A stretch of DNA of 64,000 bases from JBCBRD01 sp039819785 (GTDB taxonomy: Bacteria; Pseudomonadota; Alphaproteobacteria; Rhizobiales; Hyphomicrobiaceae). The position numbers were made by a program, and so were the translations under genes. The notes below the pieces were generated by a model that did no database searches, was not told where the DNA came from, and saw nothing but the letters and a program-made list of their open reading frames with translations. Below, in pieces: positions 53,942 through 62,106 of the stretch; positions within the stretch are counted from its first letter, which is position 1; each line of letters starts with the position of its first letter. The DNA lies in NCBI GenBank assembly GCA_039819785.1, contig JBCBRH010000004.1, positions 62,001-126,000 of the forward strand, read 5' to 3'.

Positions 53942-53984
53942 CTGCTGCCGAAAAAGTGTGAAACGGTTTTTCGATGAGAAGCAG
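53942..53984. repeat. 43-bp hairpin repeat, copy b (fabA-fabB spacer)
   Basis: The inner 7-bp stem is identical to copy a. The ends read CTGCT and AGCAG, so the outermost pair changed from G-C to C-G on both sides together; the G-for-T change further in is uncompensated. The core is related to the gagcatgttc repeats at 5210, 22583 and 55371. Confidence 0.9.
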
Positions 53985-54046
53985 TGCTCGAAGTCGCTGC
54001 GTCGGCCCAGACCGCCGCGGTGCGCGGACGCGAGGACGTGATGGTG

Positions 54047-54577
54047 TCACGACGTCGCCGCGTCTGTTTCAAACAGGCCCACCCGCAGGTCAGTCGCGGT
54101 GTAGATGGTTTCGCCGTCCGCTTTCAAAGTCCCATCTGCAATCCCAAGTTTAAGTCGGCGAAGGATCACGCGCTTCAGGTCAACGACGTACTCCAGTTCT
54201 TTGACCTGGGGTAGAACCATCCCGGTAAACTTCACCTCGCCAACACCGAGCGCACGCCCACGCCCAGGTGCGCCGAGCCAGCCAAGGTAAAAACCCGTCA
54301 GCTGCCACAAGGCATCCAGCCCGAGACAGCCGGGCATGACCGGGTCACCCTGGAAATGGCAGTCAAAAAACCAGTTCAGGCGTTCATTCCCAGCAACCTT
54401 GAGCTTTGCGACCACCACCCCCTTGCCGTGCGCGCCGCCATCTTCCGCAACTTCGCTGATTTCATCGAACATCAGCATCGGAGGCAGAGGAAGCTGCGCA
54501 TTGCCAGCCCCGAACAATTCGCCCCGACCACAGCTCAAAAGGTCCTCGAAGTCGTAGCTGGAACGCCGTTCTGCCAT
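54047..54577 (-). CDS. fabA: 3-hydroxydecanoyl-ACP dehydratase/isomerase FabA
   Basis: 176 residues. Catalytic His and Asp are in CHFQGDPVMPGCLGLDALWQL, here read as His in FDCHFQGDP and Asp in GCLGLDALW. LPPMLMFDEI and VGEVKFTGMVLP are conserved. It dehydrates and isomerises the C10 intermediate that starts unsaturated fatty acid synthesis, feeding FabB. ATG 54575-54577 begins MAERRSSYDFEDLL; the ribosome site is weak. It is divergent from irr, with 332 bp between starts. Confidence 0.95.
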   Translation of the reverse strand: MAERRSSYDFEDLLSCGRGELFGAGNAQLPLPPMLMFDEISEVAEDGGAHGKGVVVAKLKVAGNERLNWFFDCHFQGDPVMPGCLGLDALWQLTGFYLGWLGAPGRGRALGVGEVKFTGMVLPQVKELEYVVDLKRVILRRLKLGIADGTLKADGETIYTATDLRVGLFETDAATS

Positions 54578-54818
54578 TGGTGAAAAAAGCCCCCTATTCA
54601 ATTGTTTGAGATTGCACCCGAGGTCCGCCAAAGGGATGTGCCGACACAACTATGCCGGTTTTAGCGGGTGAATCGCATCAAAAAACGCCAGCAAATCAGC
54701 TCAGACCAGCGCATCGCGGGACTGGTACCACACTCATTGGGCACCATAAACCCAAACGGGAATATACTGGCAGCAGCAGGCACCCTTGCCGGTGTAAAAG
54801 CGAAGGGCTTGCGTCAAG

Positions 54819-54847
54819 TTGCAGGAAGTCGAATTGCTGCCTATCAT
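54819..54847 (+). promoter_or_regulatory. Predicted sigma70-type promoter for irr
   Basis: TTGCAG (54819-54824) and TATCAT (54842-54847) are separated by 17 bp, close to TTGACA-17-TATAAT. The irr start codon is 63 bp after the -10. The rest of the fabA-irr gap shows no Irr box or repeat. Confidence 0.45.
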
Positions 54848-54909
54848 GTAAACTAAGACTCGCAGGCCGCCTCCGTTAGTCAGGGGCAGCGCTTGCACGA
54901 ATACCCGGA

Positions 54910-55338
54910 ATGATCAGGGACAACGTGGTGAGTGAGCCAAAAACAGACCTCCTAGCAAGCTTACGCACCGTAGGGTTGAGGCCCACGCGGCAGCGCGTAG
55001 CGCTTGGCGACTTGCTGTTTGCAGCTGGTGATAGACACGTCACTGCTGAGCAATTGCACGTTGAGGCGGTCTCCGCTGGCGAATGCGTATCACTGGCAAC
55101 GGTTTACAACACGCTTCATCAGTTTAAACGCGCCGGGCTCATCCGTGAGGTTGCTGTGGACGGTGCCAAAACGGTGTTCGATACCAACACGTCCAACCAC
55201 AATCACTACTATGTGGAAGACGACGGCACCGTCATGGATATCCCTTCCGATCAGATCCGTGTCGACGGCCTGCCCGAACCACCTGAAGGCATGAAGATTG
55301 CCCATATCGACGTCGTCGTCCGGCTCGCCAAAATCTGA
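54910..55338 (+). CDS. irr: Iron response regulator Irr (Fur family)
   Basis: 142 residues. The winged helix has GLRPTRQRVALGDLLF and SLATVYNTLHQFKRAGLIRE. The metal/haem region reads NTSNHNHYYVEDDGTVMDIP and the ending GLPEPPEGMKIAHIDVVVRL is specific to Irr rather than Fur or Mur, whose C-terminal CxxC pairs are absent. In Hyphomicrobiales Irr accumulates when iron or haem is low and represses iron-using genes through ICE boxes; one such box precedes nfuA at 21840. The fabA-irr neighbourhood is conserved. The start ATG 54910 is tentative, with later GTG codons possible. Confidence 0.9.
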   Translation: MIRDNVVSEPKTDLLASLRTVGLRPTRQRVALGDLLFAAGDRHVTAEQLHVEAVSAGECVSLATVYNTLHQFKRAGLIREVAVDGAKTVFDTNTSNHNHYYVEDDGTVMDIPSDQIRVDGLPEPPEGMKIAHIDVVVRLAKI

Positions 55339-55370
55339 GCAGCCGACAACCTCCTGAAAGTTCACAGCTA

Positions 55371-55472
55371 GAGCATGTTCAGGAAAAGTGTACGCGGTTT
55401 TCCGCCCGGAACATGCTCCAAATCAAGAGCTTAGATCCTGCTTTGCTGGTCCAAGAAAAGCAAACAGGCTCT
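55371..55472. repeat. Dispersed palindromic repeat, copy 3 (full-length)
   Basis: The most complete copy: hairpin 1 (GAGCATGTTC/GAACATGCTC, with GGAAAA/TTTTCC inside), then caaatcaagagctta, then hairpin 2 (cctgctttgct with agcaaacagg). It is bounded by CTAGAGC and GCTCTAG, an inverted terminal pair. Its right edge overlaps the stop codon of the minus-strand gene at 55471. Confidence 0.9.
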
Positions 55473-56127
55473 AGTCAAACGTCTCGTCTGGGTAAATACC
55501 CCAGATGTCTTTCTGGCGAATAAAGCCACGGTAGCTCGCCACCGAAACCCGGCACCATGTGCCATCGCATGCATGAAGATCCGCGATCACCCCGGCCTCA
55601 ACGATGGCAACGGCCCGCGACGTGTCGCTCTGCCGCGACCGCAGCGTCATCTGAGGTACATCCTGCCCGGCCTTGATGCTCCACGGCGCGATCTGCCCGG
55701 TTCTGCGCGCCGACAACAGTGATCGGCTGACCCAGCCAGTTGTGCCTTCGGCGTCGCGAACTTCTCGCCATCGCGCATATTCCCGAACGACTTCGACCGG
55801 TAAACCAGCGCGTCGAAACACCCAGGCGGTGGGGTAATCCATCCCGGGACCTTTACGCAGGTTCACACGGCTGGCCTTCAGGCTGACGTATCTTGGTACT
55901 TTCCTGCCGGAAGCCCCAGTGGCGGCCGCGGATCCAGCAGCCACCCTATCTCCAGCTGCTGGAGCGTCTGGCGCTTGTGCCATCGCCACATCTCCCGAAC
56001 TGGCAAGAAAAAGAGCAAGCATAAGTGTCATCAGACCCAGCATGGGACTACGCCCATAGACCGGTGCCCAATGCGCCCGCCCCGACAAACGGCCTTGGCC
56101 TTCCCAGTGTCTTTCAGTCTTCCGCAC
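55471..56127 (-). CDS. Exported bacterial SH3-domain protein
   Basis: 218 residues. A basic N-region and hydrophobic stretch (LGLMTLMLALFLASSGDVAM) with an AMAQA site suggest a signal peptide; ATG 56043 would give a more typical one. After an Ala/Gly-rich linker come two SH3_3-like units, the first at ASRVNLRKGPGMDYPTAWVF, the second around LRSRQSDTSRAVAIVEAGV. Such proteins usually act in the periplasm near cell wall; no enzyme domain is present. The pairing with the divergent dehydrogenase gene is common in Rhizobiales. Confidence 0.8.
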   Translation of the reverse strand: MRKTERHWEGQGRLSGRAHWAPVYGRSPMLGLMTLMLALFLASSGDVAMAQAPDAPAAGDRVAAGSAAATGASGRKVPRYVSLKASRVNLRKGPGMDYPTAWVFRRAGLPVEVVREYARWREVRDAEGTTGWVSRSLLSARRTGQIAPWSIKAGQDVPQMTLRSRQSDTSRAVAIVEAGVIADLHACDGTWCRVSVASYRGFIRQKDIWGIYPDETFD

Positions 56128-56337
56128 ACCCAGCCTTTCATCACGCCGCCCGAGTGCTCAGGCTTTGTCATTCATAATGGCTTCTGTTAGACCGACGTGG
56201 CTCCAGGTTCTAGTGCCCGGTTGCACCCAACGACAAACCACGCACAAGTCTTACAAACACATTCAAGCCTGACAGCTGCATGCGGTCGAAATACGCCGCT
56301 GAAAATCAGGCCCTTCCCACGAGCACAGCACAAAACT

Positions 56338-57336
56338 ATGCCAGACCAATCCTCGAAGCCGACGGTCATCGTAACGCGTAAGCTGCCGGACGTCGTCGAA
56401 ACACGCATGCGCGAACTCTTCGATGCCAGACTGAACGTCGACGATGTGCCCATGACCCATGAGCAACTGGTCGAGGCTGTGAAGACGGCCGATGTTCTAG
56501 TTCCCACCGTCACGGACCGTATCGATCGCAGCATTATCAGTCAGGCTGGCGAAAACCTGCGGCTTATTTCCAACTTCGGCACAGGCGTCGACAACATCGA
56601 CCTGGATACGGCCCGCAACCGCAATATCACAGTGACGAACACACCAGGCGTGCTGACTGAAGACACCGCAGACATGACCATGGCCCTTATTTTGGCCGTG
56701 CCGCGTCGACTGGCGGAAGCAACAAACTATCTGAAAAACAACGGCAGCGAGTGGGGTGGCTGGTCCCCCACATGGATGCTCGGACATCGCATATATGGCA
56801 AGCGCCTTGGCATCATCGGCATGGGGCGCATCGGTCAGGCCGTGGCCCGCCGGGCAAAAGCCTTCGGTCTGCAAATCCATTACCATAACCGCCGCCGGCT
56901 GCCCGAGGCGTTGGAACAGGAATTTGAAGCCACCTACTGGGAAAGCCTCGATCAGATGCTGGCCCGCATGGACATCATTTCGGTCAACTGCCCGCACACA
57001 CCGGCCACCTATCATCTCTTGTCGGCCCGCCGTCTCAAGCTGATGAAGCCAACGGCCTACATCGTGAACACGGCGCGCGGTGAAGTCATCGACGAGAACG
57101 AACTGGCCCGGCTGGTGGAAAGTGAATCCATCGCGGGAGCAGGACTGGACGTGTTCGAACACGAGCCTGCGGTGAACCCTAAACTCCTCGCTTCAGACCG
57201 CGTCGTCGCCCTCCCGCACATGGGTTCAGCAACCATCGAAGGCCGCATCGACATGGGCGAGAAGGTCATCATCAATATCAAGACGTTCATGGATGGCCAC
57301 ACACCGCCAGACCGCGTTCATCCCGCGATGTTCTGA
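56338..57336 (+). CDS. D-2-hydroxyacid dehydrogenase (glyoxylate/hydroxypyruvate reductase type)
   Basis: 332 residues. The Rossmann motif is GIIGMGRIGQAVARRA (G-x-G-x2-G). Catalytic Arg is in NTARGEVIDE, Glu in DVFEHEPAV and His in LPHMGSATIEGR. The best fit is glyoxylate/hydroxypyruvate reductase of the GyaR/GhrB group; the natural substrate cannot be fixed from sequence. ATG 56338 starts MPDQSSKPTVIVTRKL; a longer in-frame extension has no conservation signal. Confidence 0.88.
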   Translation: MPDQSSKPTVIVTRKLPDVVETRMRELFDARLNVDDVPMTHEQLVEAVKTADVLVPTVTDRIDRSIISQAGENLRLISNFGTGVDNIDLDTARNRNITVTNTPGVLTEDTADMTMALILAVPRRLAEATNYLKNNGSEWGGWSPTWMLGHRIYGKRLGIIGMGRIGQAVARRAKAFGLQIHYHNRRRLPEALEQEFEATYWESLDQMLARMDIISVNCPHTPATYHLLSARRLKLMKPTAYIVNTARGEVIDENELARLVESESIAGAGLDVFEHEPAVNPKLLASDRVVALPHMGSATIEGRIDMGEKVIINIKTFMDGHTPPDRVHPAMF

Positions 57337-57377
57337 TTGTTGACAGGTATGCGGAGCTTAAAGACCGGCGGATGCGC

Positions 57378-58202
57378 TCATGACCCAGCCATTTGCGCCT
57401 GCCAGTGAATGGCCAGGTCCGTGATCGTCGGTGCATCACCACTCAGAGCATTCTTAGGGTTCCACGCAACATCGACTGACTGGAACCGGGTCGACAAAGC
57501 ATCATAGATCAACAGCCGTCCCACCAGGCTTTCGCCCGCACCCGTGATCTCTTTCAAGACCTCGACGGCCTGCAGCGTTCCGATCACGCCGACAATCGCC
57601 CCCAGAACGCCAACTTCCGAGCAGTTGGCCACCGTGCCAGCAGGCGGCGCTTCAGGAAAGATGCATCGGTAGGTGGGATAAGGCACGCCCTCGTCGTTCT
57701 TGAGATGAGGCTTAAACGTCGAGACGTACCCGTCAAATGGCCCAACGGCCCCAAAGACCAGCGTGCGCTTGGCGAAATAACACGCATCCGACACCAGATA
57801 CCGCGTGTCGAAATTGTCCGAACCATCACAAACGATGTCGTAATCCGCCAGCAGCGCCAGAGCGTTATCAGCCGTGAAACGCTCCGCATAGGTTTTGACA
57901 TGAACGTGCGGGTTCAGCCGCGCAATGGCTGCGGCCCCGCTCTCAACCTTCAATGTGTCCACACCACCCGTGTCGTGCAGGACCTGGCGTTGGAGGTTCG
58001 ACAATGAGACAACATCATCGTCGATAAGCCCGATCGTGCCCACGCCCGCAGCTGCCAGATACATCGCGATGGGTGAGCCTAAGCCACCGGCTCCCACCAG
58101 AAGCACACGCGCGGATTTCAGCTTCTGCTGACCGGCACCGCCAACCTCACGCAAAACAAGATGCCGCTTGTACCGTTCAATTTCCTCTTGCGAGAGCGAC
58201 AT
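57378..58202 (-). CDS. moeB: MoeB/ThiF/HesA-family adenylyltransferase (zinc cysteines lost)
   Basis: 274 residues, E1-like fold. ATP site LLVGAGGLGSPIAMYLAAAG, the DDVVSLSNLQRQVLH loop and the cysteine region NCSEVGVLGAIVGVIGTLQA are present. There is no rhodanese domain. The first zinc pair of MoeB (usual C-Y-R-C) is TYRC here, and the second pair near the C-terminus is missing (AWNPKNALSG). It adenylates the C-terminus of MoaD or ThiS; which one is unclear. ATG 58200-58202 gives MSLSQEEIERYKRHL, the conserved start. Confidence 0.85.
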   Translation of the reverse strand: MSLSQEEIERYKRHLVLREVGGAGQQKLKSARVLLVGAGGLGSPIAMYLAAAGVGTIGLIDDDVVSLSNLQRQVLHDTGGVDTLKVESGAAAIARLNPHVHVKTYAERFTADNALALLADYDIVCDGSDNFDTRYLVSDACYFAKRTLVFGAVGPFDGYVSTFKPHLKNDEGVPYPTYRCIFPEAPPAGTVANCSEVGVLGAIVGVIGTLQAVEVLKEITGAGESLVGRLLIYDALSTRFQSVDVAWNPKNALSGDAPTITDLAIHWQAQMAGS

Positions 58203-58515
58203 CGCGCAGGCCTCCAGCGTCCAAGTGAAAAGCTTGATGGGCAGATTGGATAAGCGGCCAAGGCGCGACCGCAACCTTGGTCAGACAACGGTTTTGCAAT
58301 TGAGCCCAACCGCTCACGTTGTCTTTGAACCTCACGGGGCAATCGCGCAAGCGTGAGGCAGCGTGGTAACATCGTGTGATGCCTTTCGACGTTCTGGACA
58401 GTACACCGATGACGGACGAGGTTCCGCCACGAAGAAAAGAGCAGAACCCGCCAGATGATCTAACGTCAGACGAAAAAACCAAAGTCGTAAGAACAATAAA
58501 AAGAAAGGATCGACC

Positions 58516-59052
58516 ATGACCATGAGCAACACAATCGACCAACGTCACGCAGCGTTAACGCCCAGCGTTTCGCCAAATGCCGTGTCCATCTTCACCACAT
58601 TCGTATTGGCAGCCGTCGCTGCATTGGCAACCTGGGAAATCTTCGCCCGGTTGATCGCGCCATTGTGGATCGGCGGACCACTCGAACCCGCCGGCTTGAT
58701 TCAGTCGGTCTTCAACAGCGCGTTGGTAAAAGACCTCTTCGGCTCGGTAGGATTGACCAAATCAGGCGCCGAAGCCCTCCACATCTTCACCGGCCTCGTT
58801 GGGTATCCGCTGGGCTATCTGCTTGTCGTCCGCCCGCTGGCCCGCGCCACAGTCCCCGCACTACCTTGGTGGTTTGTCTCAGCTGTCTATGGAACGGCGC
58901 TGTGGGTTTTCGCGCTGTATATCATGGCGCACTTGATCGCCGGTTTCCCAGCGTTCATCGGCTTCGGTGCACTGACTTGGGCATCACTGGTGGGACACGT
59001 CGCTTATGCGGTCGTCCTGGGCGCCATCGTCCGGGCCCGTTTCGGGGCCTGA
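58516..59052 (+). CDS. Small membrane protein of unknown function
   Basis: 178 residues with four likely membrane helices: about 25-47 (FTTFVLAAVAALATWEIFA), 92-108 (FTGLVGYPLGYLLVV), 119-138 (WFVSAVYGTALWVFALYIMA) and 145-172. The loop between the first two is about 45 residues and contains GGPLEPAGLIQ. I do not recognise the family. AAAGGATCGACC precedes ATG 58516, a good ribosome site. It is divergent from the MoeB-like gene and converges on cysK. Confidence 0.75.
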   Translation: MTMSNTIDQRHAALTPSVSPNAVSIFTTFVLAAVAALATWEIFARLIAPLWIGGPLEPAGLIQSVFNSALVKDLFGSVGLTKSGAEALHIFTGLVGYPLGYLLVVRPLARATVPALPWWFVSAVYGTALWVFALYIMAHLIAGFPAFIGFGALTWASLVGHVAYAVVLGAIVRARFGA

Positions 59053-59097
59053 ACTTTGCCAGACCGAATGCCGACGATAGACTGAACTGCAACAGAT

Positions 59098-59161
59098 GAG
59101 GGCCATCATGCCCTCAATATCACGGCAACGAAAAGCGCTTCTCCCCGTTGTTCATGGGGAG
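59098..59161. terminator. Two hairpins between converging genes
   Basis: GAGGGC/GCCCTC (59098-59115, 6-nt loop) and CTCCCC/GGGGAG (59141-59161, 9-nt loop). Neither has a long T run. The second resembles the cttctcccc...ggggag palindromes scattered in rhizobial intergenic DNA. They may mark the 3' ends of both transcripts. Confidence 0.45.
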
Positions 59162-59233
59162 AGGCGACGTCAAACTTCAAAGATACCTTAGAGGCGAGAC
59201 CCGCCGCGAAAAAATACGGGAAAGAGCGGCACG

Positions 59234-60277
59234 TCACGAGGTGCCTGAGGCCGGAGCCTCGAACAGGTCGCTCGTGTAATACCGCTCAGCCGATGAGCTT
59301 GCGAACGTGACGACCGTCTTCCCAGCAAATGCGTCCCGTGTCGCAACCGTCAGCGCGGCGGCCAGATTCGCACCTGTCGAAATCCCACCCGGGATGCCCT
59401 CCACCTTTGCAAGCATACGGCTGGATTCAAACGCCATATCGTTGGGCACTGTGATGACTTCATCAATCAGCGATCGATCAAGGTTGTCAGGGACAAATCC
59501 CGCCCCAATGCCTTGGATTTTATGCGGGCCTTTTTCACCCTTCGACAGCATCGGGCTATCCGTTGGCTCGACGGCAAAGATCTTAAGGTCCGGATTGCGC
59601 GGTTTTAGAACCCGCCCACATCCCGTCAGGGTGCCGCCTGTGCCCACGCCAATAACGAGAGCATCAACACGTCCACCGGTATCGTTCCAGATTTCCTCCG
59701 CTGTTGTGAGTTCATGAACCAGCGGGTTGGCGGGGTTCTCAAACTGCGACGGGATCACGGAGTCAGGAATATCGGCAGCCAGCGCCTTGGCCTTGGCAAT
59801 GGCACCACCCATACCTTCCGGTGCCGGTGTCAGTGCGAGTTCAGCCCCCAGATGGGTGAGCAGCTTGCGCCGTTCCATCGACATGGATTCTGGCATGACG
59901 AGGATGACCCGGTAGCCGCGCGCAGCGGCAACAAATGCCAACGCAACACCTGTGTTGCCAGATGTCGGCTCGATGATGACGCTTTTCCCTGGCGTTAGCC
60001 TGCCGTGTGCTTCCAACGTATCGATCATCGAAACGCCGATACGATCTTTGACCGAAGACAGCGGATTGAAGAATTCCATCTTCATCAACACGTCGCCCTT
60101 GGTTTCGGCAGCCGCCATCACGCGGCCAAGACGCACAAGAGGGGTATGCCCGATGGTTTCATCAATGGACTGGTAGACCTTGCCCCGCCCCCAGGTTTTG
60201 GTGGCTCCCAGTGTCTTGATGTCAGAGGAGATCGGAAGTGCTTCAGCTGTTGGGGAATGGTCCATGGGTTGCCTCAC
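59234..60277 (-). CDS. cysK: Cysteine synthase A (O-acetylserine sulfhydrylase)
   Basis: 347 residues, with about 30 residues of polar N-terminal extension over the usual 310-320. PLP lysine in NPLSSVKDRIG, phosphate loop PTSGNTGVALAF, substrate loop GTGGTLTG and the C-terminal AERYYTSDLF are present. It makes cysteine from O-acetylserine and sulfide. ATG 60275-60277 or ATG 60265 could start it. It lies 79 bp after dut on the same strand. Confidence 0.94.
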   Translation of the reverse strand: MRQPMDHSPTAEALPISSDIKTLGATKTWGRGKVYQSIDETIGHTPLVRLGRVMAAAETKGDVLMKMEFFNPLSSVKDRIGVSMIDTLEAHGRLTPGKSVIIEPTSGNTGVALAFVAAARGYRVILVMPESMSMERRKLLTHLGAELALTPAPEGMGGAIAKAKALAADIPDSVIPSQFENPANPLVHELTTAEEIWNDTGGRVDALVIGVGTGGTLTGCGRVLKPRNPDLKIFAVEPTDSPMLSKGEKGPHKIQGIGAGFVPDNLDRSLIDEVITVPNDMAFESSRMLAKVEGIPGGISTGANLAAALTVATRDAFAGKTVVTFASSSAERYYTSDLFEAPASGTS

Positions 60278-60356
60278 CTTGCGTAGTCCGTGTTTTGATT
60301 ACCGATGTTAATCGCACACGCGCAATCGCGAAAGCTGAATTGCCTTGCCGTCAGCC

Positions 60357-60830
60357 TCACGTGCCCGTCGAACCGAACCCGCCAGCACCTCGTCCGCTCT
60401 CCGGTAAAGCCTCGACAATTTGAAAGTCAGCGCGCCAAACCGGTGCGATCACAAGCTGGGCAATCCGGTCCCCGCGCGCAACCGTGAACGGGGCCTGCCC
60501 GAGATTGATCAGGATGACGCCCACTTCACCACGGTAGTCGGCATCGATGGTGCCAGGTGAATTCAACACGGTTACACCATGCTTCAAAGCCAGCCCGGAC
60601 CGTGGCCGCACCTGTGCTTCAAACCGGGGCGGTAGCGCCAGTGCAAACCCGGTCGGGACAAGCGCCCTTTCCCCGGGGGGGAGGTCCCGGGGTGCATCGG
60701 ACCGAACGGCAGCGCGTAAATCGAGCCCGGCGGCATCATCCGTTTCATATGTAGGCAGTGGAAGGTCAGCCGCGTGGGGCAAGCGCTGGATCGCGATCCT
60801 GATAATGTCGTGGTCTTGGTTAGCCGGCAT
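60357..60830 (-). CDS. dut: Deoxyuridine 5'-triphosphate nucleotidohydrolase
   Basis: 157 residues with the trimeric dUTPase motifs in order: DDAAGLDLRA, RPRSGLALKHG, VLNSPGTIDADYRGEVGVIL, RIAQLVIAPV and the flexible C-terminal GRGAGGFGSTGT. It removes dUTP and supplies dUMP. ATG 60828-60830 lies inside the 3' end of coaBC (overlap 11 bp), so the two are translationally linked, a conserved coaBC-dut pair. Confidence 0.96.
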   Translation of the reverse strand: MPANQDHDIIRIAIQRLPHAADLPLPTYETDDAAGLDLRAAVRSDAPRDLPPGERALVPTGFALALPPRFEAQVRPRSGLALKHGVTVLNSPGTIDADYRGEVGVILINLGQAPFTVARGDRIAQLVIAPVWRADFQIVEALPESGRGAGGFGSTGT

Positions 60831-62106
60831 CGCGCCGCCCCGTCCCGCTGGCCGCCAGGGCAGCACCGATGCGTTCGATCAGCCGTTGCGAAACATCAGC
60901 CTTGGGCATGTCCGGCCACGCCTCCACGCCATCACGCGTGACGAGATGAACCGAATTGCGGTCTCCGCCCATGACACCCGTGCCGACAGAGACATCGTTT
61001 GCAACAATCCAATCTGCATTTTTTCCAACCAGCTTGCGTTGCGCGAACCCGACCACGTTTTCGGTCTCGGCGGCAAACCCAATGGTCAGCTCCGGGCGCA
61101 GTTCAGGCGTGTTGGCAATGGTTTTGAGGATGTCGGGATTCTCGATCAGCTCAAGTGTCATGGCGCCGGGCCGGTTCGCCTTGCTTTTTTTCATCTTCTG
61201 TTCGGCTGGATCAGCAACCCGCCAATCGGCAACCGCAGCTGCAAAAATGCCAACGTCAGCCGGCATGGCGTAACGGACAGCAGCCAGCATGTCATCAGCC
61301 GTCTCGACCCGGTGAACGTCAACACCTTCAGGGTTGGGCAATTCAACGGGCCCGGAAACCAGCGTGACCCGCGCGCCAGCTTTGGCCGCTGCCCGCGCAA
61401 GCTCGAAGCCCTGTTTTCCCGATGAGCGATTGGCGATGTAACGGACCGGATCAATCCGTTCATGCGTCGGCCCGGCGGTGATCAGCACATGCCTGCCAGC
61501 TAGCGGCCCCTGCGCCTCAACGCCGCTCTGTTGGTCGCCCGCCTTTTGCGCGGAACGGTCAGCACCCGACAGCTGTCGCTCAATCGCACCCACGAGTGTC
61601 ATTGTCTCAACAAGTCGGCCAACGCCAGCTTCACCGCTTTCAGCCATCTCACCTGCATCGGGCCCGACAATCAAAGCGCCGTCTGCAATCAGTTGCGCAA
61701 CATTGCGCTGGGTTGCCGGATGCGCCCACATCTTCGGGTTCATGGCAGGCGCAACGATCAGCGGCTTGTCGCTGGCAAGAAGGGTCGCCGTGGCCAGATC
61801 ATCGGCCAGACCATGCACCATGCGCCCCATCAGGTTCGCGGTTGCTGGTGCAACGACGACAATATCGGCCTGTCGGGACAGGCGGATATGACCGATCTCG
61901 CGTTCATCATCAACGTCGAACAACTCGGTGAACACGCGTTCGTTTGACAACGCGGAGACCGCAAGCGGCGTGATAAAGGCCTGGGCCGACTGTGTCATGA
62001 TCGTGACGACGGAAAAGCCGGGCTCCTTGAGGCGTCGCACAAGGTCGAGGCACTTGTAGCAAGCGATACCGCCCCCGATGATGAGCAAGATACGTTTACC
62101 GGCCAA
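60820..62106 (-). CDS. coaBC: Bifunctional phosphopantothenoylcysteine decarboxylase/phosphopantothenate-cysteine ligase
   Basis: 428 residues. The N-terminal CoaC flavoprotein part has GGGIACYKCLDLVRRL and APAMNPKMWAHP. The C-terminal CoaB part has TAGPTHERIDPVRYIANRSS, AAAVADWR, KMKKSKANR and IVANDVS. It makes 4'-phosphopantetheine in coenzyme A synthesis. A Ser/Gln/Gly-rich linker (about 61490-61575) joins the two parts and is longer than in most relatives. Start ATG 62104-62106. Confidence 0.96.
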   Translation of the reverse strand: MAGKRILLIIGGGIACYKCLDLVRRLKEPGFSVVTIMTQSAQAFITPLAVSALSNERVFTELFDVDDEREIGHIRLSRQADIVVVAPATANLMGRMVHGLADDLATATLLASDKPLIVAPAMNPKMWAHPATQRNVAQLIADGALIVGPDAGEMAESGEAGVGRLVETMTLVGAIERQLSGADRSAQKAGDQQSGVEAQGPLAGRHVLITAGPTHERIDPVRYIANRSSGKQGFELARAAAKAGARVTLVSGPVELPNPEGVDVHRVETADDMLAAVRYAMPADVGIFAAAVADWRVADPAEQKMKKSKANRPGAMTLELIENPDILKTIANTPELRPELTIGFAAETENVVGFAQRKLVGKNADWIVANDVSVGTGVMGGDRNSVHLVTRDGVEAWPDMPKADVSQRLIERIGAALAASGTGRRDAG

